Shown here one piece after another: positions 1 through 12,718 of a stretch of 64,000 nt of DNA (position 1 is its first letter; each line of letters starts with the position of its first letter). The notes under the pieces were generated by a model that was not told the origin of the DNA, did no database searches, and saw only the letters and a list, made by a program, of their open reading frames with translations. Position numbers and translations under genes: made by a program. The stretch lies in NCBI GenBank assembly GCA_003586115.2, contig QVOM02000042.1, positions 70,926,101 through 70,990,100 of the forward strand. Reading direction: 5' to 3'. The stretch comes from Salvator merianae (lineage: Eukaryota; Chordata; Lepidosauria; Squamata; Teiidae).

Positions 1-213
1 ACCCTTTACAGCTTCAAATATCATCAGCTGAGCAGTACACACAGCAAATGCAGCAGATTGAGCAAGACAGACAATGGCCGGAATGAGAGTATGCCATTTT
101 CAAGTAAGTGAAGGGCATCCTGCCATGCAGTGACATGTGGTTGTACCTATCTGTTGGCCCAGATCCCCATTTGACCACCTGTCACTTTTTTAGCACATCT
201 GGCAGTAGCCTAA

Positions 214-717
214 GGGTCTTTCTGCACTTGCTTTGCCTTATTCTAGGGCAGTGGGTCTAAACCAGTGAGGCCCACTGGTCTGGAACGCAACAAGGCATGG
301 TCCGAAGCAGCACCATCTACGCAAGGGTGCTGGACCAGATCAGCCTCCACACCACCACCAAAGCTCACACAAATTTCGGGGGAAGGCCTCTGAGGGGTCC
401 AAAGAGCTAGAAGTGAAAGTTCCTAACTTTCCTTAGAGCCACTGGGGGACCCATTTCAGCTGCACACTTTGGAGCACAACCGAATTGGGTCCTTTTGTAT
501 TCCAGAAAACAGAGGTGTGTCTTTTGCATACCATAATCCAGACCAGTCCAAGCTGGTATGCTGATAGACCTGTTTAATCAGGTGTACTGGTGATCCAGAC
601 CAAGGACCAGCAGTAGGTGAGGCTTCTTTGCTCTGCACTAATGTGCACACAAATGAGGCTCAGAAGAGGACCTACAAGGTTTTGTATTCTAGAACAGAGG
701 TGAGTGCAGAAAGGCCC
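214..717. mobile_element. Non-autonomous DNA transposon (MITE), PIF/Harbinger-like
   Basis: The ends are inverted: the left reads GGGTCTTTCTGCACTT and the reverse complement of the right reads GGGCCTTTCTGCACT. Both sides carry the 3-bp direct repeat TAA (211-213 and 718-720). A TWA target duplication is typical of PIF/Harbinger transposons. No transposase-like frame is present, so the copy depended on enzyme from elsewhere. Related ends recur near 1.48, 4.1, 37.7, 38.3, 42.5 and 54.3 kb. The superfamily assignment is inferred from the duplication length and sequence. Confidence 0.72.
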
Positions 718-1480
718 TAAGAGAGTGTTTGAATATGATACTTTCTACACATTTATCTGTATAGCTTAACAACAACAAAACAACAAAAAAAGGAACTTAC
801 TTTTTTTTTTAAATGAAGTCTGAATGCACCTGGAATTTATCTAAAAGGCTCAGTCTTCTTATGAGATTGAATATATGCATGAAGAAGTGAAAAGCCAACT
901 TTATATTGTATTTCATTATCTGTACAGATCTGTATTTTATTTATAAACTTGATTTTCATGGATGCATTAAGTGGCAATCTTTTATGTAACTATTAAGCAT
1001 CTGTAAGATGTAAACCCCAGGATACCCACATTTCAGCTGCTTTATGTTTAAATGACAGTCTTTTGGAGAGTTATATCATATGCCATAAAACAACTTGAAC
1101 TTAAAACACAGGGTTTCCAGTCTAGCAGGAGCCACAGTATCGCACCAAGGTCTCTCGATTATTTGCATTCCTTGATAAACCTAATCTGTTCATTGCGCTG
1201 TTCTCCAGAGTCTTGGCTCTGTAGGCAGGATGGAACACCAGGTGACAAATGGTAATATCACATTTTACTCACTAATGTGATTAGTTAAATAAAGATGATA
1301 AGGCTTGATATACCATAGCATAATTGCATTTTTCCGGTAGTATGGCTCCATTCTATCAAAAAGAATAGAAGAGATACTAGATTGCTGATATTCTAATGCC
1401 CTAGAGCTCCAACATATCCAAAATGTCTATGTATTTCTCTAGTTTCTCATGACAGTAAGTAAAAAGCAGGACAAATGTAA
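718..1480. other. Unassigned intergenic stretch
   Basis: AT-rich sequence with an A-rich patch around 768-812. I see no coding frame, transposon end or RNA gene. Confidence 0.4.
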
Positions 1481-1830
1481 GAGACTTTCTGCACTTTAAG
1501 GCCATGACCTGGATCAGTGGGTTTTAACCAGTGAGAAAAACAAACCCAGCAAAATCCCCCCAAAATGGAGATTCAAACTCAAAATATACAAGCGATAGAA
1601 TCCCCTACCACAAACACTATAACCAATGAATAAATCTCTGATAGGATAAATCTCTGACAGAGATTTATTCATTGGTTATAGAGTTTGTGGTGGGGGATTC
1701 TACTGTTTGTATATCTTGATCAGTGAGACTCATTAGTCCAGATCACAGCCAGGCACAACAGCGCTGGTCCAGATCAGATCACTCAGTTCAGCTTGTAGCA
1801 GCTATATAGCCATTGTGATCCTTATCAAGA
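1481..1830. mobile_element. Partial copy of the GGGTCTTTCTGCACTT MITE family, interrupted
   Basis: The left end at 1481 (GAGACTTTCTGCACTTTAAG) follows TAA and resembles the end of the element at 214. Internal sequence around CAGTGGGTTTTAACCAGTGAG also matches that element. The match breaks at 1535 and resumes at 1721 after a 185-bp insertion. I could not find the right terminus, so the end coordinate is approximate. Confidence 0.5.
1536..1720. mobile_element. 185-bp insertion containing a 57-bp imperfect palindrome
   Basis: This segment interrupts the MITE copy and is flanked by the 7-bp direct repeat CAGTGAG (1529-1535 and 1721-1727). An 8-bp reading has one mismatch, which would fit a hAT-type target duplication. 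Within it, 1584-1640 and 1658-1714 are inverted copies of each other with about 5 mismatches in 57, separated by a 17-base loop. A transcript would fold into a long hairpin. The outer ends show no clear terminal inverted repeat, so the class is open. Confidence 0.62.
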
Positions 1831-3398
1831 GGAAGGGCACCCTTCAGAGGAGGAAATCTCACTCTGAGATTAGGGCAACCTGACTACTGCCTTGGGGCAG
1901 CATCAAGGGCTTCCAGGCAGGAGAAGTCATAAACTCCCTGCCCTAAGTGCCAGTCTCCAGAGCCTTGGGTGCCACCTCTGCAGTCATCTGAACGTGGGCT
2001 AGGAGGAATTGGCACCGGGAGTCAGAACACATATTGCTAGAAGCCGATAAGACACTGTTAAGGCTACAATTCAGTTCAAATGCTTATTGAACATAATGGA
2101 TTGCGCACAGTTCAGGCAATCCTGAATTGAAACATGTGAATGAAAAAGCAAGAATAGATTCAAAATTTGCCCTTATGTGCTACTCCAGGACATTCCTTCT
2201 CAATTTACATGGTGCATGGGCATTTAGTATTTGGCTGGTTGTCTGGCTGAGAGCTCATTCTAAGTATGTTCAAACTGGGCTTGTTCCAAGCACATTTAAG
2301 TTTTTGCAATTGTACAATTATGTGCTTTGGCCTTCTAGGACCTATGATTCAGAGAAAACAAATTTGTATTTGACTGTTTCAATTATTCCCTACAAGCAAA
2401 CACGAACATAACTTCGATCTCATTGGCTCCACTCCTGTTCACTCTGTAACTCACACCCACACACTAGCAGATGTACGTGTCACCCAGAAAGTAAGTGCAG
2501 GTAAAGATAGGTAAGGAATTGAGGAAACACACCCTACAGCAGGAAAAAGGCAGACTGCCATCTACTATTATTATATGGCTCAAGAACACACTGGAATTGC
2601 TGGAAAGAACAATATGATTCACGATTACATGGAAAATCAGGACTTTAGTCTGACAGGGTAGTAGGAAGTCAAAGAGAATGAACTTGAGACTCAGATCCTC
2701 CTGATAAGATATTGCCACTACTGGTAGGCAAAGGCCTGAACGCTACCTTTTACACACAGCAAATAATCCCAACTCTGTGTAACTGAGATCTTTGCCCTTT
2801 AGTTTTAACAGGAAATCTTAAAATGGAAAATATGCAGTGTAAAGGAAGGGGTGAGGCTGCCTCCACTCATAAGAATGCACTGAGGGAGGGGCAATGCCAG
2901 GTTGTTAAAAATCTGCAATAATGGATATGTGTGTGTTGTGTGTGTGTGCGTGCGCATGTGTGGAGAGAGAGACAGAGAGACATAGAGAGAGGTAGTCTTT
3001 CAGGCATGCATACACACATACTTGTTGAACCACATTGATTTATCTATTTCAGCTCTGAAAAAAGGGGGGAAATGTTAGATTCTCAATAAAATGTAAAGAC
3101 ATTTTATTTGTTTTCCCCCTCTAGCTATGCCTCCTAACCATTCTTTTTGAGAGTCCTAACCCAACTGTGTGTGTATGTGTCTATTTATGAACAGAGAGAA
3201 AAATATTGAATGGCTGCCTGAATATCATAGAAAGTTTTGAAAAAAATAATAATAATAAAAGCAAGCTCGCCTCCAAACTGGTTGCAGAGATAAGAATGTT
3301 GGGAGAGCAAATAATTGCAAAGTCAGTATAGGGCATGACTGCATACTGCATCTGTATGTTCGTGCCTTTATGCACTTGCTGGAATTCCACACCAGCAA
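1831..3398. other. Unassigned intergenic stretch
   Basis: No convincing coding frame or transposon end. Apart from the microsatellite at 2926-2992, I see nothing to annotate. The longer open frames here lack family features. Confidence 0.4.
2926..2992. repeat. Compound microsatellite (TG)n / (GA)n
   Basis: An interrupted TG run is followed directly by an interrupted GA run. It is low-complexity sequence, probably polymorphic in length. Confidence 0.9.
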
Positions 3399-3912
3399 GA
3401 GGTTTTTTTTAACTTTTATTATTTTTTAAATATATATAAACAAATACATATACATCTATTTTTTACTAATACATAATATATAAACACCCCCACACACACT
3501 TCATGCCAGAATCCTAAGTTTTGGTATTCATTGGAAGACTCTGTTAAACTGCTGAAACATATCTGTAGACTCCTGGTTTGTCCTCAAATATTCTTCCACT
3601 TTCATCCATTTCTCTTTTATTTTTCTTCTTCTACATTGTAAATTATATTCTTCTTTTACTTCATCTGTTATTTGAAATCTCATTTGATTGATGATATACT
3701 TATACCAATTTTGCATAGTCCATTTTGATAAATCCTTCCATCGGAATCTACAACTCCTAATGCTGCTGAAATTAATTGATCCAAAATAAATTTCTCCTCT
3801 TCATTAAAAATACTTTCATTTAGAACATGCCCTACACATAATTCTTTTGTTAATATGATATTCTTCTGCAACATCTTATTGATTTCTTCTACTTTTTCGC
3901 AATTCCAAAGCA

Positions 3913-3977
<65 letters not shown>

Positions 3978-4070
3978 TTTTTGTTGGGCAACATGCCAAC
4001 AATTTGAATTCCTAAATATATTGGCTATTTGACAAGAAGTCCTATACCATTTAAATATTCCACACCCGCA
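3399..4070 (-). mobile_element. 5'-truncated L1-type LINE, 3' end of ORF2
   Basis: Translation of the minus strand gives pieces that read like the C-terminal end of an L1 ORF2. They include HMLWNCEKVEEINKMLQKNI (minus frame 3680-3994) and QNWYKYIINQMRFQITDEVK (3528-3716), in the order expected for L1. The frames are shifted and broken by stops, and a (TG)n(TA)n run lies inside the coding remnant. The A/T-rich low-coordinate end fits the 3' tail of a minus-strand insertion. Only the end of ORF2 remains, so the copy is dead. Confidence 0.62.
3912..3975. repeat. Microsatellite (TG)n(TA)n
   Basis: About nine TG units run into about 23 TA units. The tract lies inside the L1 remnant and shifts its frame. 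Such tracts are prone to length change and assembly error. Confidence 0.95.
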
Positions 4071-4080
4071 AATGCACTAA

Positions 4081-4450
4081 AGGTCTCCTTTTTGCATGTA
4101 GATGCAGAGTACGGGGAGGCTGTGCCCACCACTCTTATGCTCCATCCACACAGAATGGAGCATGATCCAGATCAAGGGGGTCTTGATCAGAATCACCAGT
4201 AGACTTCAATGTTGAAGAACATGGAGATGTGCAGAAGGTGCACACCTCTAAGTTCTGGTTACAGGGGAACCCATTTCAGCAGCACACCTTACAGCACCAC
4301 CAAAATTTGTCCCTAGGGAACTTTCATTCCTGGCCTTCAAAGCTCATGCAGGTTGCTTCAGCCCAGAGCAATCTGGTCCAGACTTGCGACAAATCTCTTG
4401 TTCCAGACCCAGCATTCCAGATCTGCATCAGGTAAGGGCAGAAAGTCCCC
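4081..4450. mobile_element. MITE of the GGGTCTTTCTGCACTT family, degraded
   Basis: The left end AGGTCTCCTTTTTGCATG follows TAA. The reverse complement of the right end is GGGGACTTTCTGCCCTTACC. Internal sequence shares blocks such as CCCATTTCAGC with the element at 214-717. No coding capacity is visible. Confidence 0.5.
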
Positions 4451-4554
4451 ATATTCCTTCAGGTTTTTTAGAATATAAGATCATCAGCTATATTAATTAG
4501 TCTATTGAAGCAAGATGAAAAATGAAACAAATAAAATGCATGAAAGCAGACATA

Positions 4555-4672
4555 TTTAATGCAATCCTAATGCAATCCTAATGCAATCCCACCACAGTCT
4601 GCACCAGCATGCAGATGGCAGGCCCCTATTCCAGGGTGTAATCTGGAATAAGGCCCATTGCAGAAAGAATCT
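4555..4672 (-). repeat. Short dispersed repeat, inverted relative to 37710-37800
   Basis: Its reverse complement (starting ATTCTTTCTGCAATGGGCC) matches 37710-37800 over blocks around CTTATTC, GGATTA, CAGAATAGGG and CTGCATGCT. A 3-fold tandem of about 11 bp (TGCAATCCTAA) lies at the low end. Probably a fragment of a MITE with CTTTCTGCA ends. Confidence 0.5.
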
Positions 4673-4730
4673 TTGTCTTTCATCTCCAATATCATAAGGT
4701 GATTACATTGCTCCCATTGCTATTGCTGTG

Positions 4731-5165
4731 GTTATGTCCAGACAGGGGCTAAAATGCATGATTATGTCATGGCTATGTTGGGATCCCTCTATATCCTATT
4801 CCAGGGAAACCCAACTCTCAAGACAGATTTTCTTGGAATAGCAATATAACCTAGCTGGAAACTTGACTCATGGGTTCCTTCCTGAATAAAATGGCTCCAC
4901 ACATACTGACCACCATACATGTTCAGGGACCAGTGCATGTGCACTTCTGGGTATTTTGTAACATTAAAATATCTGGAAGTAGCTGCCTTACCATTGCACA
5001 GCCAAGCCTTGAGACGGGTAACTGCCCATGCTTGCCCCATGATGTTGTCCCATTGTCTGGAAATGACAGCAAGAGGAAATAGCGAGATGCAAACAAGCCC
5101 TTGTATTCTCCTCTTGCCATCTGGAAACAGCCTGTAAGGATGAACTGACTGTGACATCTGTCACT
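4731..5165 (+). repeat. Dispersed repeat 'R' family, copy 1
   Basis: It starts with GTTATGTCCAGACAGGGGC and contains GGCTATGTTGGGATCC, AAACCCAACTCT, CTTCTGGGTATTTTGTAAC and nearby blocks. These recur at 29925-30340 and, inverted, at 41240-41626. The outer sequence resembles the other end of copy 3 (GGCTGTATCCAGACAAGG), suggesting terminal inverted repeats and a DNA-transposon origin. Open frames on both strands here are not conserved between copies. Confidence 0.5.
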
Positions 5166-7910
5166 GATCACCAGGGTGGATTCAACTTATCTGGCTGGCT
5201 GGGCAAGTGTCCCCTTCCTCCTTCACTGCTACACGCATCTTCTTGAAGCCATGTGCTCAGTGAAAGAAGGCAACCATCCCAACTAGAAGGAGTGTACAGC
5301 TGAGTCCACACTGGGCTGGTAGACCAGTCCCAGGGATACCCTGGAACACTCTATCCACACTTTGGATTGGTCTACCAGGTCCTTTCTCACAATAGACCAA
5401 TTCACCCACACTGGACGAGGCATTGGAGCAGGCTAAGGTGTGAAAATGGTGATGTAGTCCACCTTTTAAGCAGTCCATGCAATGTTTTAGCTTTAATACC
5501 AGACCAACTGCCTGTGGCTGATATACTGTGCCCAGTGCCACTTTGCCTGGCACCTGGAGGCAGTGCTGGAAGTGCTCCACTTCTGGGTGCCTGGTCAAAA
5601 CAGTCCTAGCTGGCAGATTGAGATGGGATGCGTTATGCATAAAGCAGATAGCCCTTAAAGTGATACAACAGTATCACAACCCATCATGAGCCAGGTTGCT
5701 AGGAATGGGCCAGCACAGCACAAGATAGCCCACTCTGTGCAGATGGACCCTACACTTCTCAGTCAAGGGTATAAGATAAGATCATTAGAACCTTACATTA
5801 CACTTAACAATCCTATATGTAAAGAAATTGCTGTGGCTGTATTTGTTTGACTTCAATTATTCTACATGGTTAAAAAATATCTGTACAATTAAGGCATTAT
5901 GATAAATGGCTAAAACAAAATTGGGAGGAAAAAAGATTCCAGCTCATTAATGCTAACTAATATTAGAAGTTTAAACTGCTGGGGAATATTGAAAACCAAG
6001 ATCTCCACAAGCCAGTTGGAGTACTCTACATCCTTGGCAACAGCTTTCCAGCAGACATCCTGCAACTGGAAACCAAATGGCTACAGGCATGAATACACGT
6101 ATATGTTACACTTCTAGGCTGCCGACTCTGGGGTATATCAAAACTAGCCTGATGATATGTGAAGAGCAATGTAAATGAAAAATGACTAAAAAAAATGTTA
6201 CAGAATGTAATTTCTTCTTTCCATGAGAATAGCAATAACAGGAATGTGCACAGGGCTGTTTCTGCATTTTATTCTGAATCTGAGCTTTGATTGAAACACA
6301 ATTGCCCCAAACATTTTGGCAGGACAGCCAGCAGAGCCAGATATTCTAAGGGAACAAAACTCAAAATATTTCAGGGTTCTTGCCAAAAGAAACAATGAGG
6401 AAATTAAAAGCATCCAGGTGTTTCCCATGGGCAACTTGGTAGGCCATAATTGCTGCCACCTACCCCATAACCTACAAGATGAATAAATAGTTGGTTCTTT
6501 TGTTTTATAAATTATCATCATCATCATCATCATGTTTTTTTTAAAAAAACCTTTCAAATTCTCCCTCTGTTAATATACAAGGCAAAAAAATTCATCTAAA
6601 ATATCATTCTAAGTGCTGGAGCCAAACAATTTGAAATGAAATTCAAAATGAAATTTTGAACCTAGATACAAGGTATTATTTTTACAGCTGTTCCATTTAA
6701 AATTTTAAAAACAAAGGCTACATCTGCACAGGCCATTCCTCGGGCCCTCACACTCACTAGAGGGTGGACAAATGCTGCTGCCTCTAATTAGACCCTCAGG
6801 CCCTGCAGGTCACCATGGCACCAACCTAAAGGTAAGTTGGGACAGACTACTAAGACAGTGCTCCTGCAGAGGTCACCTCCACTCCCCCCACAGATAAAAT
6901 AGACTGGAAGGTCACACAACTCTGAAGTCAAAATGTCTGGAGATGTTTTCACAGCCAAGAACAGCAATTCAACTCAGAACAGTGGTCCCCTTGTTACTAC
7001 AACACCTTGCACATGAGTTGGAGGTTTGGTTTCCTCTGCAGCAGCTTGTGTGCCTCCCACCTTGAGGTGGGAGGCAGTGAGGATGAAACCTAAGAATTTC
7101 CTGCTCTAAGGTCAAAATATTTTGTCCATTCCCTAGTAATTTTAGAAGTAGAAAGGAAGCTGGTATGTCATTCACCAAAAGCTTTGAATAAGGAAGAACC
7201 ATAACCTAGACAAGCCTGTTCCCAACTCGTGCTGCACTTCTCTTCTTCCAAGCACACCTGTAAGCCAGCTACCCTTTATCACCCAGTATGCAGGTCAACC
7301 CTACCATTAAGCAAAGGAAGTCTACCACCTTAAGCAGCAAATTTTGGATACCCTGAAAGGCCAGCAACTTGCTGATTATTTATTAGTGCTGATGTTTTTA
7401 CTGCCCAGAAATAATGATTTGTAGGATTTTCTACCTCTCAGAGAAGCAACTCTGAGATCACTCCCACATGCACGGGGGTAGCCCTTCACCTCAGCAAAAT
7501 AGGCTTCAAGGGCCTCTGTACCTGAGCATGGAGGGTAAGGTTATTCTGCACATACAGGTGGGAAGACTTGAGTGAGTGCACAATCAGTGGTGAGCACTTG
7601 TTGTCAGGAAGGCATTTGCCAGACTTGGAGGCAAAGATCACTAAAGTAAAAAAAAAAAAATGAGGTAGGGTTATTTTAACTGTTCAAATGCTGGTTTTAT
7701 GTGTCTACAGAAGAAATGCTTTTTCTTAAAGGAGTGACCAAAAAAAGCTTATCTGATTGCACCCTTATTACCACAAGAACTGAGAGTCAAATTAGATGTG
7801 ATAGTATGCTTCTTCTGCCATGCTCCAGCTTTTCATCTATGGTGGGCAAATGGTCTTATCTGAACAGTAAATGAAATATCAAGAAGAGAATATTATGCCT
7901 TTCCCAACAC
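5166..7910. other. Unassigned intergenic stretch with minor repeats
   Basis: It contains an (ATC)n microsatellite at about 6514-6533 and a possible DNA-transposon end at 6716 (GGCTACATCTGCACAGG) whose partner I did not find. About 200 bp near 7550-7770 resemble 16480-16690, sharing TCTGATTGCA and flanking blocks. No credible gene is seen. Confidence 0.4.
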
Positions 7911-8578
7911 ATCAGTCCTTTTGCCCCAACAAATAACTTACTCACTATCGATTTTGCCATCAGCACCACTTGGCTACATAGTGGGACACATGCCGCTGTG
8001 GATGTCTAGTGGGGAGGTGAGGCAGAGTCCATTTACTGACCACTAACTTCACTATCACAATAATGGAGCCCCACACACATTCCCCCCTCTTCATGGACCT
8101 CTCCCTGCTTTTGCGCTGCTCTTAAATTGTGCAATTGTGCAAAAGTGCAATTGCAAGGGAGCAGAAATCACAATCTGCCCTTTAAGAAGCTTTATTGTGT
8201 GGTAGATGTGGTATCAAAGTTCTGCTTGTATAGATACAGGCTGGAGGGGGAGAAGGAGCAAACGCCACCAAGTGAATCCATGTTCTGAGACAGCAGCAGG
8301 GACATACAAAGGGCAGAGCTTGACTTGCCCACCCCTGTGAAGTCAAGATTTGAACGTTGGGACTGCAGCCAATCACTGACTGCATAGAGAGGAGAATTTG
8401 CTGAAGGGTGGAGACAGAAAAGGTGCAGTTTCCCCATGTCAATCACATGAAACATCAGTGTGAGAACGAGCAAGTCCCAACTAAGCCCATGTTAAAATGC
8501 AATTGTGACAACGATCAGAAGATGAACTCAGTCTTCACACTCTTCTAATACAGATTAAATTTATATCAGACTACAGCC
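7911..8578 (+). mobile_element. Partial copy (C) of the ~1.19-kb GGCC...TCCGACA element
   Basis: It is collinear with the right-hand 55-60% of the element at 24623-25810. Shared blocks include TTGCCCCAACAAA, GAGGTGAGGCAGAGTCCATT, ACCTCTCCCTGCTTTTGCGC, TGAATCCATGTTCTGAG and GGGACTGCAGCCAATCACTG. The right terminus at 8578 is diverged (CAGACTACAGCC against CGGACCATGGCC). The left part is missing. The open frames at 8182-8473 are not preserved between copies. Confidence 0.8.
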
Positions 8579-11500
8579 TATGATTTCCAGCAATTGGGAG
8601 AGCACTATCAGCCAAGTTGGTGGATTACTCAAACAAGATGATAGGAAGGTCTTCTATTATTCCTTTCATTCCTGAGAAAGGAACATCTTGAAGCAACTTA
8701 TGTTCAGTATAATTTCCAGGTCAGCGATCTGTTAGCAAAGGATAAAGGACCATTTCTCCAAACTTATGAAAAATCTGTATTGTTCTAGGCAGCAAACTGT
8801 GGTCTTTCTTTCCTGAAAACATTGCTCTATCAACTATTAGGATGTTAGTTATGAATAGAGTCTCACTTCCAGATTTTTTTGATGGGCTGTCAGGCTGATC
8901 AGAACTTTGGTGACAATCCTAAGACTTGATGATAAACCAAGCAAAAACATAATTCCTATGAGTTCCTATAAGCACAATGGTCAGATATGTGTTCAACAGG
9001 TCAATGGATACCTGAAACACTCATTTCTGCAAGACTACTACAACCAATTTGAGAGTTTCCATCTTGATTTTTTTTCTTATTTCTCATATGTCTTTTCAGC
9101 TACTTCAGTCCAGAATTGCCTGTTACCATTTTTCTTGGATACCAGAAGAAAATAGAATAAATTCCCTGTTCTGGATGCACAGTACCTGTTCAATATCCCT
9201 AATGCTGAAAGTATCTATGGATGCCTGGCTTTGGGGCTAGAAATGAATTAATCCTGGACAAGACATTGGAAAATTACTGCAAATCCATTGGACACTGTGT
9301 ATTGAGAGCACTTGTTGAAGTAGTACTCATCCACATTTGAGAGAAATATATTAGTCTTACTTCAACTGGATCCTGGGCTATGAGCAGTCTGGTGTCATGC
9401 TTTTGTGTTTTTCTTTTTGCTTTCTTTCCTGAATTTGTTATATAAAAACCTTGACAAAGCTGCAGATCTCTGAGGAAATGCAGATTTCCTTCTGCTTGCT
9501 CAATAGGGTCTCTGTTTCCTATTCTGATAATTTCCTCATAAGGGTTGAAAAGTCTTAGGTTTTCTTTCATACTTAGCTAATGAAAGGGCTTTTTTCTTGC
9601 CCTTGGTTTCAAAGGGGTAGAGGCCCAAAGATTCCCTGAACAGCTTTTCTCCCATGAAGAAAACTTGCCACGCAAGCATGAGATCCTGGACATGAGATTC
9701 TGGACAAACTTCCAGTTTCTCAGCCTAATGTTTTTTCTAGCTATGTTCTATACTGTACATATAGTGCAAACCATAGAACATCTAATGAAAAATTGCCCAT
9801 GAAGGAAGATGTGTCCAATCTTCTTAAAACTATCTTTTACCACCTTGGAGGCATCTGTGTAAGACACCAGCTGTTCTGTCAACCAGACTGCAGCTCTGGC
9901 CATAACTGAAATAGCAGGTGCTGTTCTGAACATCAAAACTCTTTCTCAAGTACTTCCATGAATTTGTTATACTAGTCTTTGACCCACCTTTGTCTTCAGA
10001 AGCAATAACTGATGAGTAGGACAGAATGGCTTTCAGACATCTTTAACTGAAGGTCCATACATCCACAAGAAGCTCCAAATGTATGGCAGAGCACCCATCA
10101 CTATAAATTGCACTGAGAAGGGTGCTGGAGAGCCTTTGGGCATCTTCCAATGTGTTCTTCATCAGAGCACTGAAAAAGAATTCAAATAGCCCCTCTGCCA
10201 TTTAGTGTACACGCTGTTGCTGTTTGGACAAATGGCAGCAGAGCATTTGCCCTATGGCACATGCATTATGTAGTCATCATGCTAAACAAGGCTCACTTTC
10301 CTTTTCCAGTACAAGGAGATCCCTCACCTTCAGAGCTGACAGGCTGGGTGTGAATGCACTCTGAATTACAGTTCCTGGTACAAAGGCATATATATATGTG
10401 CGAGTGTGTCTTGTCTCAAGCCCCCATTCCTCTTTTCAAATTTTCTTACAGGACTCTTGGTGCTATAATGATTGACAGCTATGGTGGGCCTTCTGGTAAT
10501 GGATGACATTATCGTTTGGATCTACTGAACCTCTGGTCCCCTTGAGACCTTTCATTCCCCAATCCCAGAGTTTATTTGGATTTAGCTAGGCCAGCCAGAA
10601 AGATTTGCAAACAAAAAGGCCTGTTTTGAAAGAAACATCTGCTTCCATGTCTTCTGCTGAGAGATTTCCCTCTTCTCTATACTCTGATTAAAGGTCAGAG
10701 TTTTAGGAAGAGCAGCTGAGAAGCCCTGAGCTACATTGGGAAAATATTTGGAGATCTGACATGCTTACATGTTTTCTTGTCCCTTATGACCTTCCTATCT
10801 ATACTTGGTCAGAGCTTTGCTGGATGTACTGCTAATGGGATTATTCAGTTGAGATGATTATTCAGTGTTCCTGGGGTTTTCTTCATGAAATACTGTCACT
10901 TTGAAATAATGTATTTCTATAGGCAACATGTTTATGTTTTCTTGTGTTTAGGAAAAACTCTCTCCCCTCCACCTCCGACCACACTCATGTTATTTACTCA
11001 ATACATTTTTCATCCACTCTTCCAGTTGGGAAATGGACGGTAATGAACTCTCCCCTTGTCATTCTGGAAATATTGTCTGATTTTGTTGGGCTCCAATCAG
11101 AGCGCTCTTGGTTCCCAGTTTGCTGGATCTCCAACCTTACCAGCTGGAAGGACCTGCTGGATGGCTCAGCTCCTGATCTCCTGCCCTGTGAACTGAAAGG
11201 ACCTGCTGTACTCAACTGTCCCTCTACAAAAAATAGGAAAGTTTTTTGTGTGTCTGAACTTTAAAAAAAGGATCACCCAGCTTCTACATGGTAAGAAAAG
11301 GCCTGCATCAGCAACAGTCTGGTTTTCTGCACACACAGCAAAGATGTCCTTCCTCTAATGGTGCTGACACACTGAAAAGGAATATTCATAAAATACTCCT
11401 GAGATGCCCATTTTTGTAGCCCCTTGACCTGACTTACCTGACGATACTGGTTTGGAAGGAGGGACTGAGAGGAAGAAGAATTAACATAGACAATAAGATC

Positions 11501-12718
11501 ACTGGGGAGGGAATCCCAAAGGAATAAGGATGGAAGTCCCCAAAATAATTAATAGAAGTCAGGCACAGTCAGTTGGGGAGTGAAGATGTCTCCTCAGCTC
11601 ATCCGTCATAAGTTTGATTCGTGCATGTGCAAAGCAGAACATGGAGCCATTCCCAGTGTTAGAAATGGACTTTGGCCAAAGACCACTGAGCTCTATTTGA
11701 GAAAGATGGGTACAGGCTGAGGGGTGAGGACTTCCTGAGAGGAATGCAGGAGTCTTCCAGTCACAAAAAGAACTCAGTTTGGTAAAACTAAGTCAGAAAT
11801 TCTATACTAAAAAAGGAATAAAAGGAACTAGCAAAGTAGTCCTGACCATGCCTGCCAATTGTGCTCAATGGTAAATTATATCAGGAAAGCAAGGATAGAG
11901 TTACAGTCAAAGATTGTATCTTCTCATCATTGTAGAGGAGCCTCCCCCTATTCCCCCTATTTGATATATCTGGGGAGCCTTCCTACCGCTTCAGGGGAAA
12001 GAGGAAGTTGTCTTAGGCACAAGAAAGACATTTTCAACTCCAAAAATGAGCTAACTCCTTACTCTGTCTTGCACCGTTTCACAGTGGCCATGGAAATGCT
12101 GCAGGCCAAATTAGGGATTTGCCGCCACCTGTTCAGTATGGCTGATTCATGAGGAGGTCAAGACAACTGGTCTCCATGCACAAGTCCCCACACTTCCATG
12201 GCAGGCAGTAGTGGAAACAGCTTGCCATGACAGCCAGGACACACCAAAGCCACCTCCTCCCTCTAGACAACTTCGCAGTTGTGAGTGAGGGTGAGTGGCG
12301 ATTCAGTCTAATTCACTGAATCAGTTCACTTGGAACTGCTTCCTTCCAAACCCCAAATATCCCAGTAGAATCTACCCCCTTTAGAAGTATGAGATACAGT
12401 TACATGAACAGGAAGGGAATGGTTTTGACTTTTTCCTGACCAATTTTTAGTAAACTATTTTATTTGTAAAGCATCTTTTTTATTTATAATAACATTTGTC
12501 AAAGTGTGGCTTGCATGTGACTGATGGAATGCAAGTGCTAATTTTAGGTAGCATGCAAACAAACCTTTACTTTAAAATAAATTGAAAAATTAAGTAACGA
12601 GGATATGGGGGGAAAAAACTGATGTTTGGCAATAGCTGATTTAGTCTTCTTTACCAGGATCCACACAGCATTGCAATGGTGCTGTATGAGAGCTTGAAGA
12701 ATCACATGTGCCTATATC
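8579..12718. other. Unassigned stretch with broken minus-strand frames
   Basis: Two nearby minus-strand frames (9748-9936 and 9274-9570) and short pieces between 10.2 and 8.6 kb have protein-like composition, for example PAISVMARAAVWLTEQLV. They are broken by stops and shifts. They could be an old retroelement gag-like or host-gene remnant, but I do not recognise the family. The rest, including 10.4-12.7 kb, shows nothing I can assign. Confidence 0.3.

Noticed and set aside
4560..4590. Three tandem TGCAATCCTAA-like units, considered as a CRISPR or satellite seed
   Set aside because: Only three short units without spacers in a vertebrate genome; a local slippage repeat.
5270..5460. Local inverted similarity around GGTCTACCAGGTCC, considered as a foldback element
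   Set aside because: The pairing is short and interrupted, with no defined ends or duplications.
11579..11640. Possible tRNA-type B box (AGTTTGATTCGTGC)
   Set aside because: No matching A box at the right distance and no cloverleaf; too weak for a tRNA or tRNA-derived SINE.
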